From Salipiger sp. IMCC34102 (lineage in GTDB: Bacteria > Pseudomonadota > Alphaproteobacteria > Rhodobacterales > Rhodobacteraceae), in contig NZ_SELQ01000002.1 of NCBI RefSeq assembly GCF_004145405.1, positions 186,001 to 250,000 of the forward strand: a DNA stretch of 64,000 nt, in the 5' to 3' direction. A model generated the notes under the pieces. That model did not search any database. It saw only the letters and a program-made list of their open reading frames with translations, and was not told where the DNA came from. Positions within the stretch are counted from its first letter, which is position 1, and every line of letters begins with the position of its first letter. The translations under genes and the position numbers were made by a program. Of the stretch, positions 8,251 through 17,714 are shown piece after piece.

Positions 8251-9580
8251 GTCCAATTCCTTTCAAGCCTTCCTCAGGGTCTGGGTTCTGACGCTCGTGT
8301 CAAGCCTGGCCCTTGCGCTCGTCACGCTGCCGTCAGGCGCCCGGGCGCACGAGGTGCTGCCATCGGTGGCCGACATGACGCGGGACGGCGATGTATTGCG
8401 CTTCGAGGTCGAGGCGAACCTCGAAACCTTCATCGCGGGCATCGACCAAAGCGCCGTCACCGACACCAACGAGGCCCCGCAGGCGGAAGCCTACGACGAT
8501 CTGCGCGCGCTCGACCCCGCCGCGCTGGAAGAGGCGTTTCGCGACTACTGGCCGCAGATGGCCGACCGGATCGACGTGGTGGCCAACGGCAACCGCCTGC
8601 CGCTGACGCTGGACAGTGTCACGGCGGGCGAGACGGGCGACGTGGAATTGCCGCGCACCTCGACCTTCGTCTTCAGCGCGGCACTCTCCGGGGCGGAGGA
8701 CGTGAACGTGGGCTGGGACCGAAGCCTCGGCGCGCTGGTGCTCCGCCAGCAAGGGGTAGAGCAGCCCTTTGACGCCTACCTGACCGGCGGCCAGACCTCC
8801 GACCAGATCGCCCTTGAGGGTGGCAACGCGCGGGGCGCGCTCGTCACTTTCTTCAGCTACATTCCCACCGGGTTCGATCACATCGTGCCGCTTGGGCTGG
8901 ATCATATCCTCTTCGTGCTGGGGCTGTTCTTCCTGTCGACGCACCTCAAGCCGCTCCTGTGGCAGGTCACGGCCTTCACGCTCGCCCATACCATCACGCT
9001 GGCGCTGGCGGCGCTGGGCATCGTCAACGTACCCGGCAGTATCGTGGAGCCGCTGATCGCGCTGTCGATCGCCTATGTCGCGATCGAGAACCTCTTCACC
9101 CGCGGGTTGTCGCCCTGGCGGCCCATCGTCATCTTCGGCTTCGGCCTGTTGCACGGCTTGGGATTCGCTTCCGTTCTGGCCGAGTTCGGCCTGCCGCAGG
9201 GGCAGTTCGTGCCCGCGCTCATCGGCTTCAACATCGGGGTCGAGATCGGCCAGCTTGCCGTCATCGCCGTGGCCTTCGCCATCGTCTGGAAGGCGCGCGA
9301 GATGAGCGCCTCGGCCACGCGGCACGTGGGGCTGGCCGCGGCCTACCTCGTGGGCGTGGTCGCGGTGCTGGCGCTGCTGATCCCGCTTGCGGCCTTCGCA
9401 CCGGGCTGGACCGGCGACTTGATCCCCGTGATGGCGACGGTCGCGGTGCTTCTGGGGCTTTGCGCCGTTTCGGTGAACCTCGGGCGCTACGACAGCTACA
9501 ACGATGTCGTGGCGCAGCCCGCCTCGGTCCTGATCGCCATCGTTGCGATCTACTGGGTGATCGAGCGGGTGTTTCTGTAG
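8249..9580 (+). CDS. HupE/UreJ-like membrane protein with N-terminal periplasmic domain
   Basis: A 443-residue protein. It has a signal peptide (ends GARA, mature HEVLPS), a periplasmic domain to about residue 200, then seven or so helices of the HupE_UreJ_2 type. The motif GFDHIVPLGLDHILF just before the helices carries the conserved His/Asp residues expected to bind metal, and GLLHGLGFASVL is a second family motif. HupE/UreJ proteins are permeases for nickel or cobalt. The ribosome site before the ATG is weak (GCGAGAG), and the start coincides with that of the divergent DUF4198 gene. No urease or hydrogenase gene is in the window, so the metal is undetermined. Confidence 0.82.
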   Translation: MSNSFQAFLRVWVLTLVSSLALALVTLPSGARAHEVLPSVADMTRDGDVLRFEVEANLETFIAGIDQSAVTDTNEAPQAEAYDDLRALDPAALEEAFRDYWPQMADRIDVVANGNRLPLTLDSVTAGETGDVELPRTSTFVFSAALSGAEDVNVGWDRSLGALVLRQQGVEQPFDAYLTGGQTSDQIALEGGNARGALVTFFSYIPTGFDHIVPLGLDHILFVLGLFFLSTHLKPLLWQVTAFTLAHTITLALAALGIVNVPGSIVEPLIALSIAYVAIENLFTRGLSPWRPIVIFGFGLLHGLGFASVLAEFGLPQGQFVPALIGFNIGVEIGQLAVIAVAFAIVWKAREMSASATRHVGLAAAYLVGVVAVLALLIPLAAFAPGWTGDLIPVMATVAVLLGLCAVSVNLGRYDSYNDVVAQPASVLIAIVAIYWVIERVFL

Positions 9581-9589
9581 AGCGACGCA

Positions 9590-9628
9590 GGGCCATCGCC
9601 GATCCGGGGGGCGGGTCGGCGATGGCCC
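9590..9628 (+). terminator. Strong stem-loop after the HupE-like gene
   Basis: A perfect 13-bp inverted repeat, 9590-9602 (GGGCCATCGCCGA) against 9616-9628, with a 13-base loop, starts 10 bases after the stop. There is no T-run, so it may be a Rho-type or processing structure rather than a classic intrinsic terminator. Confidence 0.6.
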
Positions 9629-9820
9629 GGCGGCCTGTGGCCTTGGGCCGAGCCTGTCAGCGTAGAGCCCCTTGTATCCCGGTTCCGCTTCGACTAAAGC
9701 GCCCTCACTCAATCCCGCAGGCGGGGGCGGGTCGATCCGGGGAGACATCCCGGACGATCCACCGGTTGGGCCGACAGGCCTGATACCCCCGCCGAGGCTA
9801 AACCGGAAAAGGACAAGACC

Positions 9821-10615
<795 letters not shown>

Positions 10616-10625
10616 GCCTCGCGTT

Positions 10626-10646
10626 ACCCGGGTGTCGCACCCGGGT
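10626..10646 (+). promoter_or_regulatory. Intergenic hairpin between rpsB and tsf
   Basis: A perfect 9-bp stem (ACCCGGGTG, 10626-10634; CACCCGGGT, 10638-10646) with a three-base loop lies 11 bases after the rpsB stop. There is no T-run. It may act as a partial terminator or RNase barrier that sets the S2 to EF-Ts ratio; that role is an inference. Confidence 0.6.
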
Positions 10647-10728
10647 GCCACACCATGTTACAGACCCGGGGCAGGGCGGCGGCAGACGTGCGCCCCGACC
10701 GGGGCCCGAACACATCAGGAGAGAGATC

Positions 10729-11601
10729 ATGGCTGTTACCGCAGCACAGGTGAAAGAGCTTCGCGACACGACCGGCGCGGGCATGATGGACGCCAAGAAG
10801 GCGCTGACCGAAACCGATGGCGACATGGAAGCCGCCGTCGATTGGCTGCGCACCAAGGGTCTGGCCAAGGCCGCCAAGAAGTCCGGCCGCACCGCCGCCG
10901 AAGGCCTCGTGGCCGTCGCGACCGAAGGTGGCAAGGGCGTCGCCGTCGAGGTGAACTCCGAGACCGACTTCGTCGCCAAGAACGCCGATTTCCAGAAGAT
11001 GGTCGGTAAGATCGCCACCGCCGCCATCGTGGTCGATGACGTCGACGCGCTGAAGTCCGCCGAGGTCGACGGCAAGTCCGTGGATCAGACCGTCACCGAC
11101 GCCGTCGCCGTGATCGGCGAGAACATGTCCGTGCGCCGCATGGCGAAGGTCACCGGCGGGAACGTCGTGTCCTACGTCCACAACTCTGTCGCACCCGGCA
11201 TGGGCTCCATCGGGGTTCTGGTCGCCATGGACGGCGAGAACGAGGCCTTCGGGCGCCAGGTCGCGATGCACATCGCCGCCGCGAACCCGGCGGCCCTGGG
11301 CGAGGCCGACCTCGACCCCGCGATGGTCGAGAAGGAAAAGCAGGTCCAGATGGACATCGCGCGCGAAAGCGGCAAGCCCGAGCAGGTCATCGAGAAGATG
11401 ATCGAAGGCCGTATGCGCAAGTTCATGGCCGAAAGCACCCTGATGGGCCAGGCCTTCGTCGTGAACCCCGACCTGACCGTGGCCCAGGCCGCGCAGGAAG
11501 CCGGTGTCACGATCACCGCCTTCCAGCGCCTGGAAGTGGGCGAAGGTATCGAGATCGAGAAAGAGGACTTCGCCGCCGAAGTCGCCAAGATGAACGGCTG
11601 A
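10729..11601 (+). CDS. tsf: Elongation factor Ts
   Basis: A 290-residue EF-Ts, the nucleotide exchange factor for EF-Tu. The N-terminal UBA-like domain has the family signature [16 protein letters not shown], and the second signature SETDFVAKN is near residue 80. The start is the ATG after AGGAGAGAG; the longer in-frame ORF has no support. It is co-transcribed with rpsB, the usual bacterial arrangement, and closed by an intrinsic terminator 28 bases after the stop. Confidence 0.98.
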   Translation: MAVTAAQVKELRDTTGAGMMDAKKALTETDGDMEAAVDWLRTKGLAKAAKKSGRTAAEGLVAVATEGGKGVAVEVNSETDFVAKNADFQKMVGKIATAAIVVDDVDALKSAEVDGKSVDQTVTDAVAVIGENMSVRRMAKVTGGNVVSYVHNSVAPGMGSIGVLVAMDGENEAFGRQVAMHIAAANPAALGEADLDPAMVEKEKQVQMDIARESGKPEQVIEKMIEGRMRKFMAESTLMGQAFVVNPDLTVAQAAQEAGVTITAFQRLEVGEGIEIEKEDFAAEVAKMNG

Positions 11602-11628
11602 TCCTTCCGGATCACCCGCGAATTCAAG

Positions 11629-11661
11629 CCGGCCCCGTGTTTCGCGCGGGGCCGGTTTTTT
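11629..11661 (+). terminator. Intrinsic terminator of rpsB-tsf
   Basis: A 9-bp stem (CCGGCCCCG, 11629-11637; CGGGGCCGG, 11647-11655) with a 9-base loop is followed directly by six Ts. Confidence 0.93.
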
Positions 11662-11742
11662 GTTGCCCGGCAAGCGGTCATCGCTCGGATTGCGCCCTCG
11701 ATTCGCTCGGAGGACCGTTCCGGGGCAGGGCGGTCTCGCGGC

Positions 11743-13101
11743 TCAGCCCAGGTAGATCTGGCCGGGCGCATATTTCACCCGCGGCGCCACGCGGGTCGCG
11801 AGGAAGAAGCCCAATGCCAGCGGTCCCACACGGCCCGCGAACATCGTCACCATCACGACGGTCAGGCCCAGCGGGTCGAGTGTCGCCGTCGTCCCACGCG
11901 ACAGGCCGACGGTGCCGAAGGCGGAGGTGATCTCGAAGGCGAGGTCGAGGAAGTCACCGTCGTGGGAGATCGTCGTGATGAAAAGCCCGGTGAACACCAG
12001 CAGCATGCTGACGGTGGTCAGGGCGAGCACCTTGATGATCTCTTCCAAACGCAGCGACCGGCCGAAGATCGAGGGGCTGGCACTGCGGCGAAAGAAGGCC
12101 ACCGTGGCGATCAGCAGGACGACCAGCGTGGTCACCTTGATCCCGCCCGCGGTCGAGGTGCTGCCGCCGCCGACCACCATCAGCAGCATCGTCAGAAGCG
12201 TGGTCGAATCGTGCATCGCGCTGGTGTCGATCGTGTTGAACCCCGCGGTGCGCGGGGTCACGGCCTGAAACCACGCGGCCCAGAGCCGATCGCCGGTCGA
12301 GGGCAGGGCGCCCAGGGTGCCGGGATTGGTCCATTCGAGCGCCGCGAAGGTGGCGAACCCCCAGAGGATCAGCGCCGCCGTTCCCGTCAGCATGATCTTG
12401 GAATGCAGCGTGAGACGCGCCCAGTTGCGCTGTTGCAGGATGTCTCCGATCACCACGAACCCGAGACCGCCCAGGATGAAAAGCGCAGGGATCGCGATGT
12501 TCACGACCGGATCGTCGACGTAAGGGACGAGCCCCGTCGGCAGCAGCGAGAAGCCTGCGTTGTTGAACGCCGAGATCGCGTGAAACAGCGCCTGCCAGAG
12601 CCCGTGTACAAGCCCGAACTCCGGCACGAAGACGACGGCAAGCACCGCGGTGGCGACGAGTTCGCAGCTGACCGCGAGCAGCAGGATGATGCGCACCAGC
12701 ACGGTGAGGTTGTTGAACGCGGTCTGGTTGAGGTCCTCGCGCAGGATCAGCCGTTGTGGCATGCCCACGGGGATGCCGAGCGCCGACAACACCATGACGG
12801 CGAAGGTCATCAGTCCCAGACCGCCCAACTGGATGAGCGTTGCGATCACGATTTCTCCGAACAGGCTGAAGGTGGTGCCGACGTCCACCGTCGAAAGACC
12901 CGTGACCGTCACCGCGGAGGTCGAGATGAAGACCGCCGTGAGAAAGCCGATCGGCGTCTCGGTTGCGATCGGCAGACGCAGCAGGATGGCGCCCGCGAGG
13001 ATCGAGCACAGGTAGATGACGCAAAGCATCAGCGGCGGCGGGGCCCGGAAGCTGCGCAGACCGAACCGGCCACGCCGCTGGATATGCGAACGCGCTTTCA
13101 C
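11743..13101 (-). CDS. KtrB/TrkH-type potassium uptake membrane subunit
   Basis: A 452-residue potassium translocator of the SKT superfamily with four pore-like repeats. The selectivity segments are visible in order: TVTGLS, AFNNAGFS, TPRTAGFNT and AFGTVGLS. It is shorter than enteric TrkH (about 480) and pairs with a single-unit RCK protein, which favours the KtrAB class. The start is a GTG preceded by GAGGG; no in-frame ATG fits. Seven bases separate it from the upstream ktrA-like gene, so the two form one leftward operon. Confidence 0.88.
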   Translation of the reverse strand: MKARSHIQRRGRFGLRSFRAPPPLMLCVIYLCSILAGAILLRLPIATETPIGFLTAVFISTSAVTVTGLSTVDVGTTFSLFGEIVIATLIQLGGLGLMTFAVMVLSALGIPVGMPQRLILREDLNQTAFNNLTVLVRIILLLAVSCELVATAVLAVVFVPEFGLVHGLWQALFHAISAFNNAGFSLLPTGLVPYVDDPVVNIAIPALFILGGLGFVVIGDILQQRNWARLTLHSKIMLTGTAALILWGFATFAALEWTNPGTLGALPSTGDRLWAAWFQAVTPRTAGFNTIDTSAMHDSTTLLTMLLMVVGGGSTSTAGGIKVTTLVVLLIATVAFFRRSASPSIFGRSLRLEEIIKVLALTTVSMLLVFTGLFITTISHDGDFLDLAFEITSAFGTVGLSRGTTATLDPLGLTVVMVTMFAGRVGPLALGFFLATRVAPRVKYAPGQIYLG

Positions 13102-13108
13102 ATGACCC

Positions 13109-13771
13109 TCACAGCGTGGCCGCGAAGGCCCTCAGGTCCGAGCGTTGTCCCAAAAGCAGCAAGAGATCGTCACGCTCCAGCGTGCAGCTTGACCCGTCCT
13201 GGCCGATGAATTCGGTTCCGCGCATGACGCCCACGCAGCGCAGCCTGTGGTCCTTCTGATGCGGCAGATCCGTAAGCTTGCGGCCTTCGAGGCTTTCGGG
13301 AATGCGGAAGTTCACCACGTGGTAGCCATTGCCCAGGCTGATGTAGTCGCGCACCAGCGGATTGTGCATGACCTGCGCGATCTGCAGGCCGACCTCGTGT
13401 TCGGGGTGGATGACGCGGTCGACGCCCAGCTTCGACAGGATCCGGTGGTGGGTCTTCGTGCGCGCCTTGGCCCAGACCGTGGGCACGCCGATCAGCTTGA
13501 GGTTCATGACCGACACGATCGACGCCTCGAGGTCGGATCCCATGGCCACCAGCACCATGTCGCAATCCGCGAACCCGGCTTCCCGAAGGGCGGCATCGTC
13601 GCGCGCATCGACGATCATCGCCTGGGACAGCGTCTCGACCATCTCGGCCACCGGGGCATTTTCCTTGTCGATCCCGATCACGTGATTGCCGAAGCGCATG
13701 AGCTCGTTGCCGACCGCGCGGCCGAAGATCCCCAGACCGATGATACCGAAGGTGCGGGCGTGGCGTGCCAT
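13109..13771 (-). CDS. KtrA/TrkA-type RCK regulatory subunit of potassium uptake
   Basis: A 220-residue cytoplasmic gating subunit. The Rossmann RCK-N domain starts with FGIIGLGIFGRAVGNEL (GxGxxG nucleotide site) and has an acidic residue at the end of the second strand (GIDKE). An RCK-C domain fills residues 140-220. One RCK unit rather than two points to KtrA instead of enteric TrkA (458 residues). The start is the ATG giving MARHARTFG; the longer frame adds 27 unrelated residues. It is the first gene of the Ktr operon, with a divergent control region upstream. Confidence 0.88.
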   Translation of the reverse strand: MARHARTFGIIGLGIFGRAVGNELMRFGNHVIGIDKENAPVAEMVETLSQAMIVDARDDAALREAGFADCDMVLVAMGSDLEASIVSVMNLKLIGVPTVWAKARTKTHHRILSKLGVDRVIHPEHEVGLQIAQVMHNPLVRDYISLGNGYHVVNFRIPESLEGRKLTDLPHQKDHRLRCVGVMRGTEFIGQDGSSCTLERDDLLLLLGQRSDLRAFAATL

Positions 13772-13834
13772 GAGAGATTCCGTTGCCGTGTCGCCGCGCA
13801 ATGTGGGGCACGCCGAACGAAAGGCCAATCCCAT

Positions 13835-13874
13835 ATCGGTATTCGGCCTCATGCTTAAGTTACATAATACCGAT
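13835..13874. promoter_or_regulatory. Spaced inverted repeat in a divergent promoter region
   Basis: ATCGGTATT (13835-13843) and its exact complement AATACCGAT (13866-13874) flank 22 bases between the ktrA-like gene and the crotonase gene. This has the look of a dimeric operator or a large stem-loop. No regulator gene is adjacent to suggest an owner. Confidence 0.45.
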
Positions 13875-13889
13875 TAACGGGCTTTTAAC
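13874..13889 (+). promoter_or_regulatory. Consensus CtrA binding site
   Basis: TTAA, seven bases, TTAAC matches exactly the full CtrA-box consensus known from Caulobacter and other alphaproteobacteria. It lies about 100 bases from both divergent genes, so the target could be either. In this GC-rich sequence a chance perfect match is unlikely but possible in an AT-rich gap. Confidence 0.5.
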
Positions 13890-13980
13890 CGGTGCTAGGA
13901 GGCCTTCCCCCAAAACATCCGACTATACAGAAAAACCGTTTACCACTATAACGATCACCGTAGCTAGCCCAGGACCTTTC

Positions 13981-14772
13981 ATGACACCTCCTCTGGCCGA
14001 AGATGCCGTGACCCGGACCGAGATCGATGGCGATATCGCGACGATCCATTTCATCCGCCCCGACAAGCGCAACGCGATGAACGACCGGCTGATTGCCGAC
14101 CTCGATGCGTTCTTCAGCGCGCCGCCCGAAGGCGTGCGTGCCGTGGTGCTCTACGGCGAAGGCGGCCATTTCTGCTCCGGCCTCGATCTGTCCGAACACA
14201 AGAGCCGCTCGCCCGAGGAAACCGTCTTTCATTCGCGCAACTGGCACCGTGTCGCGGATGCGATCGAGTTCGGTGGCCTGCCCGTCATCGCCGCCATGAC
14301 CGGTGCCGTGATCGGTGGCGGGCTCGAAATCGCGGCGGCCTGCCACGTGCGCATCGCCGAACCGTCGGTCCGGTTCCAATTGCCCGAAGGCCGCCGCGGC
14401 ATCTTCGTCGGTGGCGGCGCCACGGTGCGCGTGGGCAAGATCCTGGGTCCCGACCGGATGCGCGAGATGATGCTCACCGGCCGCAGCTACGGCGCCGAGG
14501 ACGGTTTGCGGCTGGGACTTGCGCATTACAGCGTGGCCAGCGACGAGGCCTTGCCGCTGGCGTTGGACCTGGCGCGGAAAATTGCGGACAACGCGCCGTT
14601 TTCGAACTACCTCATGATCCAGGCGCTCAGCCGGATCAACGACATGTCCCGCCAGGACGGGCTTTTCACCGAAAGCCTGGCCGCGGCCATGTCGCAGACG
14701 ACGGACGCCGCGCGCGAAGGCCTTGCCGCCTTCCTGGAGAAGCGCGCGCCGGATTTCCGGCCCAAGTCGTGA
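13981..14772 (+). CDS. Crotonase/enoyl-CoA hydratase family protein
   Basis: A 263-residue crotonase-fold protein. The oxyanion-hole segments are GGHFCSGLDLSEH (near residue 60) and TGAVIGGGLEIAAACH (near residue 105), the usual two peptide-NH clusters. Family members hydrate, isomerise or cleave acyl-CoA esters. It lies upstream of pobA and the pca genes with a 44-base gap, so an aromatic acyl-CoA substrate such as a hydroxycinnamoyl-CoA is a reasonable guess. No feruloyl-CoA synthetase or vanillin dehydrogenase is nearby, and the exact reaction cannot be read. The ribosome site is CCAGGA before the ATG. Confidence 0.83.
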   Translation: MTPPLAEDAVTRTEIDGDIATIHFIRPDKRNAMNDRLIADLDAFFSAPPEGVRAVVLYGEGGHFCSGLDLSEHKSRSPEETVFHSRNWHRVADAIEFGGLPVIAAMTGAVIGGGLEIAAACHVRIAEPSVRFQLPEGRRGIFVGGGATVRVGKILGPDRMREMMLTGRSYGAEDGLRLGLAHYSVASDEALPLALDLARKIADNAPFSNYLMIQALSRINDMSRQDGLFTESLAAAMSQTTDAAREGLAAFLEKRAPDFRPKS

Positions 14773-14816
14773 CGTGAGGAAGCTCTTTCAAGTGTTTGCC
14801 AAGGTTAGGAAAAGAC

Positions 14817-15998
14817 GTGACTGACGGAACGCGGACGCAGGTCGTCATCATCGGCGGCGGGCCTTCGGGCCTGTTGCTGTCCCAGCTTTTGTCGACCGTC
14901 GGCGTCGACAGCGTCGTGCTCGAACGCAAGACCAAGGACTACGTTCTGGGCCGCATCCGCGCGGGCGTTCTGGAAAGCGGTATGGTGGATCTTCTGCGAC
15001 AGGCGGGCGTCTCCGACCGGATGGACAAGGAAGGCCACCCGCACGACGGCACGATCATCGCCAGCGGAGAGGACGAATTCCGCCTGTCCTTCCGGGAACG
15101 GACCGGCCGTCCCGTCATGGTCTACGGCCAGACCGAGGTGACACGCGATCTCTACGCCGCGCGGGAAGCCGCGGGCGCCGACCTGCGGTTCGAGGTCGAG
15201 GACGTGGTAATCCATGACGCCAAGAGCGACGCGCCTTACGTCACCTATTCCGCGGGCGGCACGACCCACCGGATCGACTGCGATTTCGTCGCGGGCTGCG
15301 ACGGGTTCCACGGGGTCAGCCGCAAGACGATCCCCGACGACGTCCGGCAGGAGTTCGAGAAGGTCTATCCCTTCGGTTGGCTCGGCATCCTGTCGGAGAC
15401 GCCGCCGGTCCACGACGAGCTGATCTACGCCACCTCCGAGCGCGGTTTTGCCCTGTGCTCGATGCGCAACGATGCGCTCAGCCGCTACTACGTGCAGTGC
15501 GACCTGTCGGACCGGGTCGAGGATTGGTCGGACAACGCCTTCTGGGACGAACTCAAGCGCCGGATCCCCTCGCGGTTCGCCGAAGCGCTGGTCACCGGTC
15601 CCAGCATCGAGAAATCCATCGCGCCGCTCCGGTCCTTCGTGACCGAGCCGATGCGCTGGGGACGGCTGTTCCTGTGCGGCGACGCGGCCCATATCGTGCC
15701 GCCCACCGGGGCCAAGGGGTTGAACACCGCGGCGTCGGATGTTCATTACCTTTTCAACGGCTTGCGCGACTTTTACAACAAGGGTGACAGCACGGGCATC
15801 GACAGCTATTCCGAGCGTGCGCTGGCCCGGGTCTGGAAGGCGGAGCGGTTCAGCTGGTGGTTCTCGACCTTGATCCACCGTTTTCCGGACCGCTCGGACT
15901 TCGATGCGCGGATGCAGATGGCCGAGATGGCCTTCCTGCGCGAGAACGACGCGGCCCAACAGGCCATGGCCGAAAATTACGTGGGCCTGCCTTACTGA
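14817..15998 (+). CDS. pobA: 4-hydroxybenzoate 3-monooxygenase
   Basis: A 393-residue class A flavoprotein monooxygenase that converts 4-hydroxybenzoate to protocatechuate with NADPH and O2. The FAD motif [15 protein letters not shown] is at the N-terminus, the DG motif [10 protein letters not shown] in the middle, and the GD motif [18 protein letters not shown] near residue 285. Length matches Pseudomonas PobA (394). The start is a GTG after TTAGGA; a TTG seven codons earlier is less likely. pcaC follows 21 bases later, so the product feeds directly into the protocatechuate branch. No pobR is present. Confidence 0.95.
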   Translation: MTDGTRTQVVIIGGGPSGLLLSQLLSTVGVDSVVLERKTKDYVLGRIRAGVLESGMVDLLRQAGVSDRMDKEGHPHDGTIIASGEDEFRLSFRERTGRPVMVYGQTEVTRDLYAAREAAGADLRFEVEDVVIHDAKSDAPYVTYSAGGTTHRIDCDFVAGCDGFHGVSRKTIPDDVRQEFEKVYPFGWLGILSETPPVHDELIYATSERGFALCSMRNDALSRYYVQCDLSDRVEDWSDNAFWDELKRRIPSRFAEALVTGPSIEKSIAPLRSFVTEPMRWGRLFLCGDAAHIVPPTGAKGLNTAASDVHYLFNGLRDFYNKGDSTGIDSYSERALARVWKAERFSWWFSTLIHRFPDRSDFDARMQMAEMAFLRENDAAQQAMAENYVGLPY

Positions 15999-16019
15999 GG
16001 CGCCCCGGGGAGGAGCCAG

Positions 16020-16397
16020 ATGACACGATACGAAACCGGAATGCGGGTCCGCCGCGAGGTTCTGGGGGATGCGCATGTCGACCGCGCCGAAGCCGCGAAG
16101 ACCGACTTCGACCAGGCCTTCCAGGGGTTGATCACCGAAAGCGCCTGGGGGACCGTCTGGGCCTCCGACGCGATCAGCCGCCGCGAGCGGTCGATGCTGA
16201 CGCTGGCGCTTCTGGCCGCGACCGGCAACTTCGCCGAGATCCCGATGCACGTGCGCGCCACCGCCAACACCGGTGCGAGCCAGGCGGACGTGCTGGAGGC
16301 CTTCCAGCACGTCGCGATCTACGCGGGCGTGCCCAAGGCCAACCACGCGATCAAGCTGGCGAAAGAGACCTTTGCAGAGATGGAGCAGGGCGCATGA
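16020..16397 (+). CDS. pcaC: 4-carboxymuconolactone decarboxylase
   Basis: A 125-residue member of the CMD/AhpD-like family. The N-terminus ([20 protein letters not shown]) and the C-terminal [15 protein letters not shown] are diagnostic of PcaC, which decarboxylates gamma-carboxymuconolactone to beta-ketoadipate enol-lactone. The ribosome site is GGGGAGGAG. Its stop overlaps the pcaH start (ATGA). The next enzyme, PcaD, is not encoded here. Confidence 0.95.
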   Translation: MTRYETGMRVRREVLGDAHVDRAEAAKTDFDQAFQGLITESAWGTVWASDAISRRERSMLTLALLAATGNFAEIPMHVRATANTGASQADVLEAFQHVAIYAGVPKANHAIKLAKETFAEMEQGA

Positions 16398-17113
16398 CCG
16401 GGGAACTCTACCAACGCGACAGGACATGGCACCCCCCTGCCCTGACCCCCGATTACAAGACCAGCGTGGCGCGCTCTCCGCGGCTGCCGCTGCTGTCGCT
16501 GCAGAACTCCGACAGCGAGCTGACCGGCCCGACCTTCGGCCACGGCGACATCGCGGCGGGCGATGCGGATCTTCTGTCGAACTACGCGCAGACGGGCGAT
16601 CCCATCGGTGAGCGCATCATCGTTCATGGCCGGGTGCTGGACGAGAATGCGCGTCCCGTGCCCAACACGCTGGTCGAAGTCTGGCAGGCAAACGCGGGCG
16701 GGCGCTACCGGCATGTGAAGGACACCTATTTCGCCCCGGTCGATCCCAATTTCGGCGGCTGCGGGCGCACGATCACCGACGCGGAGGGCCGCTACGCCTT
16801 TCGCACGGTGAAGCCCGGCGCCTACCCCTGGCGGAACTGGACGAACTCCTGGCGGCCCGCGCATATCCACGTCTCGGTCTTCGGGACGGCCTTCGCGCAG
16901 CGGCTGATCACGCAGATGTATTTCGAAGGCGATCCGCTGATCCCGAAGTGCCCGATCGTGGCGACGCTGAAGGATCCGGCCGCGGTTACGCAACTTACGG
17001 CGGCGCTGGATCTGAACGCGACGATCCCGCTCGACACCATCGCCTACAAGTTCGACATCGTGCTGCGCGGGCATCGCGCGACCTGGTTCGAGAACCGCCC
17101 GGAGGGGAACTGA
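16394..17113 (+). CDS. pcaH: Protocatechuate 3,4-dioxygenase beta subunit
   Basis: A 239-residue iron-bearing subunit of the intradiol ring-cleavage enzyme that makes 3-carboxy-cis,cis-muconate. All four Fe(III) ligands are visible with the expected spacing: Tyr105 (GGRYRH), Tyr144 (GAYPW), His157 and His159 (RPAHIHV). The intradiol signature [22 protein letters not shown] lies just before, in two blocks. The ATG overlaps pcaC; pcaG follows after a one-base gap, ensuring equal synthesis of the two subunits. Confidence 0.97.
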   Translation: MTGELYQRDRTWHPPALTPDYKTSVARSPRLPLLSLQNSDSELTGPTFGHGDIAAGDADLLSNYAQTGDPIGERIIVHGRVLDENARPVPNTLVEVWQANAGGRYRHVKDTYFAPVDPNFGGCGRTITDAEGRYAFRTVKPGAYPWRNWTNSWRPAHIHVSVFGTAFAQRLITQMYFEGDPLIPKCPIVATLKDPAAVTQLTAALDLNATIPLDTIAYKFDIVLRGHRATWFENRPEGN

Positions 17114-17114
17114 C

Positions 17115-17711
17115 ATGGTCCAGAAACTCGACTACCTGCGCGAAACACCATCGCAGACGGCAGGGCCTTACGTCCATATCGGCCTGTCGCCGCGCGACGC
17201 GGGCTTCGACATCTACGACAACCAGTTGGGCGAGGATATCGCGGGCCCCGACGCCAAGGGAGAGCGGATCACGATTCAGGGCCGTGTGCTCGACGGGACC
17301 GGTGCCCCGGTGCGCGACGTCCTGATCGAGACCTGGCAGGCCAACGCCGACGGCATCTACCCCGGTCGTGGCGCGGTCGAGGACGGCTTTCGCGGCTGGG
17401 GCCGGGTCGTGCCCGACGCCGAGGGCGTCTTCACGATCAAGACCGTGAAACCGGGCGCCGCCCCGGGCCGCCACGACACCGTCATGGCGCCGCATCTGAA
17501 CCTGTGGCTGGTGGCGCGCGGGATCAACGTCGGGCTGAACACCCGCATGTATTTCGCCGATGAAGAGGCGCTCAACGCGGACGACGCGGTGCTGAACCTG
17601 ATCGAACAGGCCCATCGCCGCGACAGCCTGCTGGCGCAGCCCGACGGCGACGTCTACCGTTTCGACATTCACCTGCAAGGTGAGCGTGAAACCGTCTTTC
17701 TGGATATCTGA
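17115..17711 (+). CDS. pcaG: Protocatechuate 3,4-dioxygenase alpha subunit
   Basis: A 198-residue partner of PcaH that lacks the iron ligands and shapes the active site. It begins with the alpha-specific TPSQTAGPYVHIGL segment, carries the intradiol core (GRVLDGTGAPVRDVLIETWQ) and ends with the RFDIHLQGE motif. It lies immediately after pcaH. Confidence 0.96.
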   Translation: MVQKLDYLRETPSQTAGPYVHIGLSPRDAGFDIYDNQLGEDIAGPDAKGERITIQGRVLDGTGAPVRDVLIETWQANADGIYPGRGAVEDGFRGWGRVVPDAEGVFTIKTVKPGAAPGRHDTVMAPHLNLWLVARGINVGLNTRMYFADEEALNADDAVLNLIEQAHRRDSLLAQPDGDVYRFDIHLQGERETVFLDI

Positions 17712-17714
17712 GCC

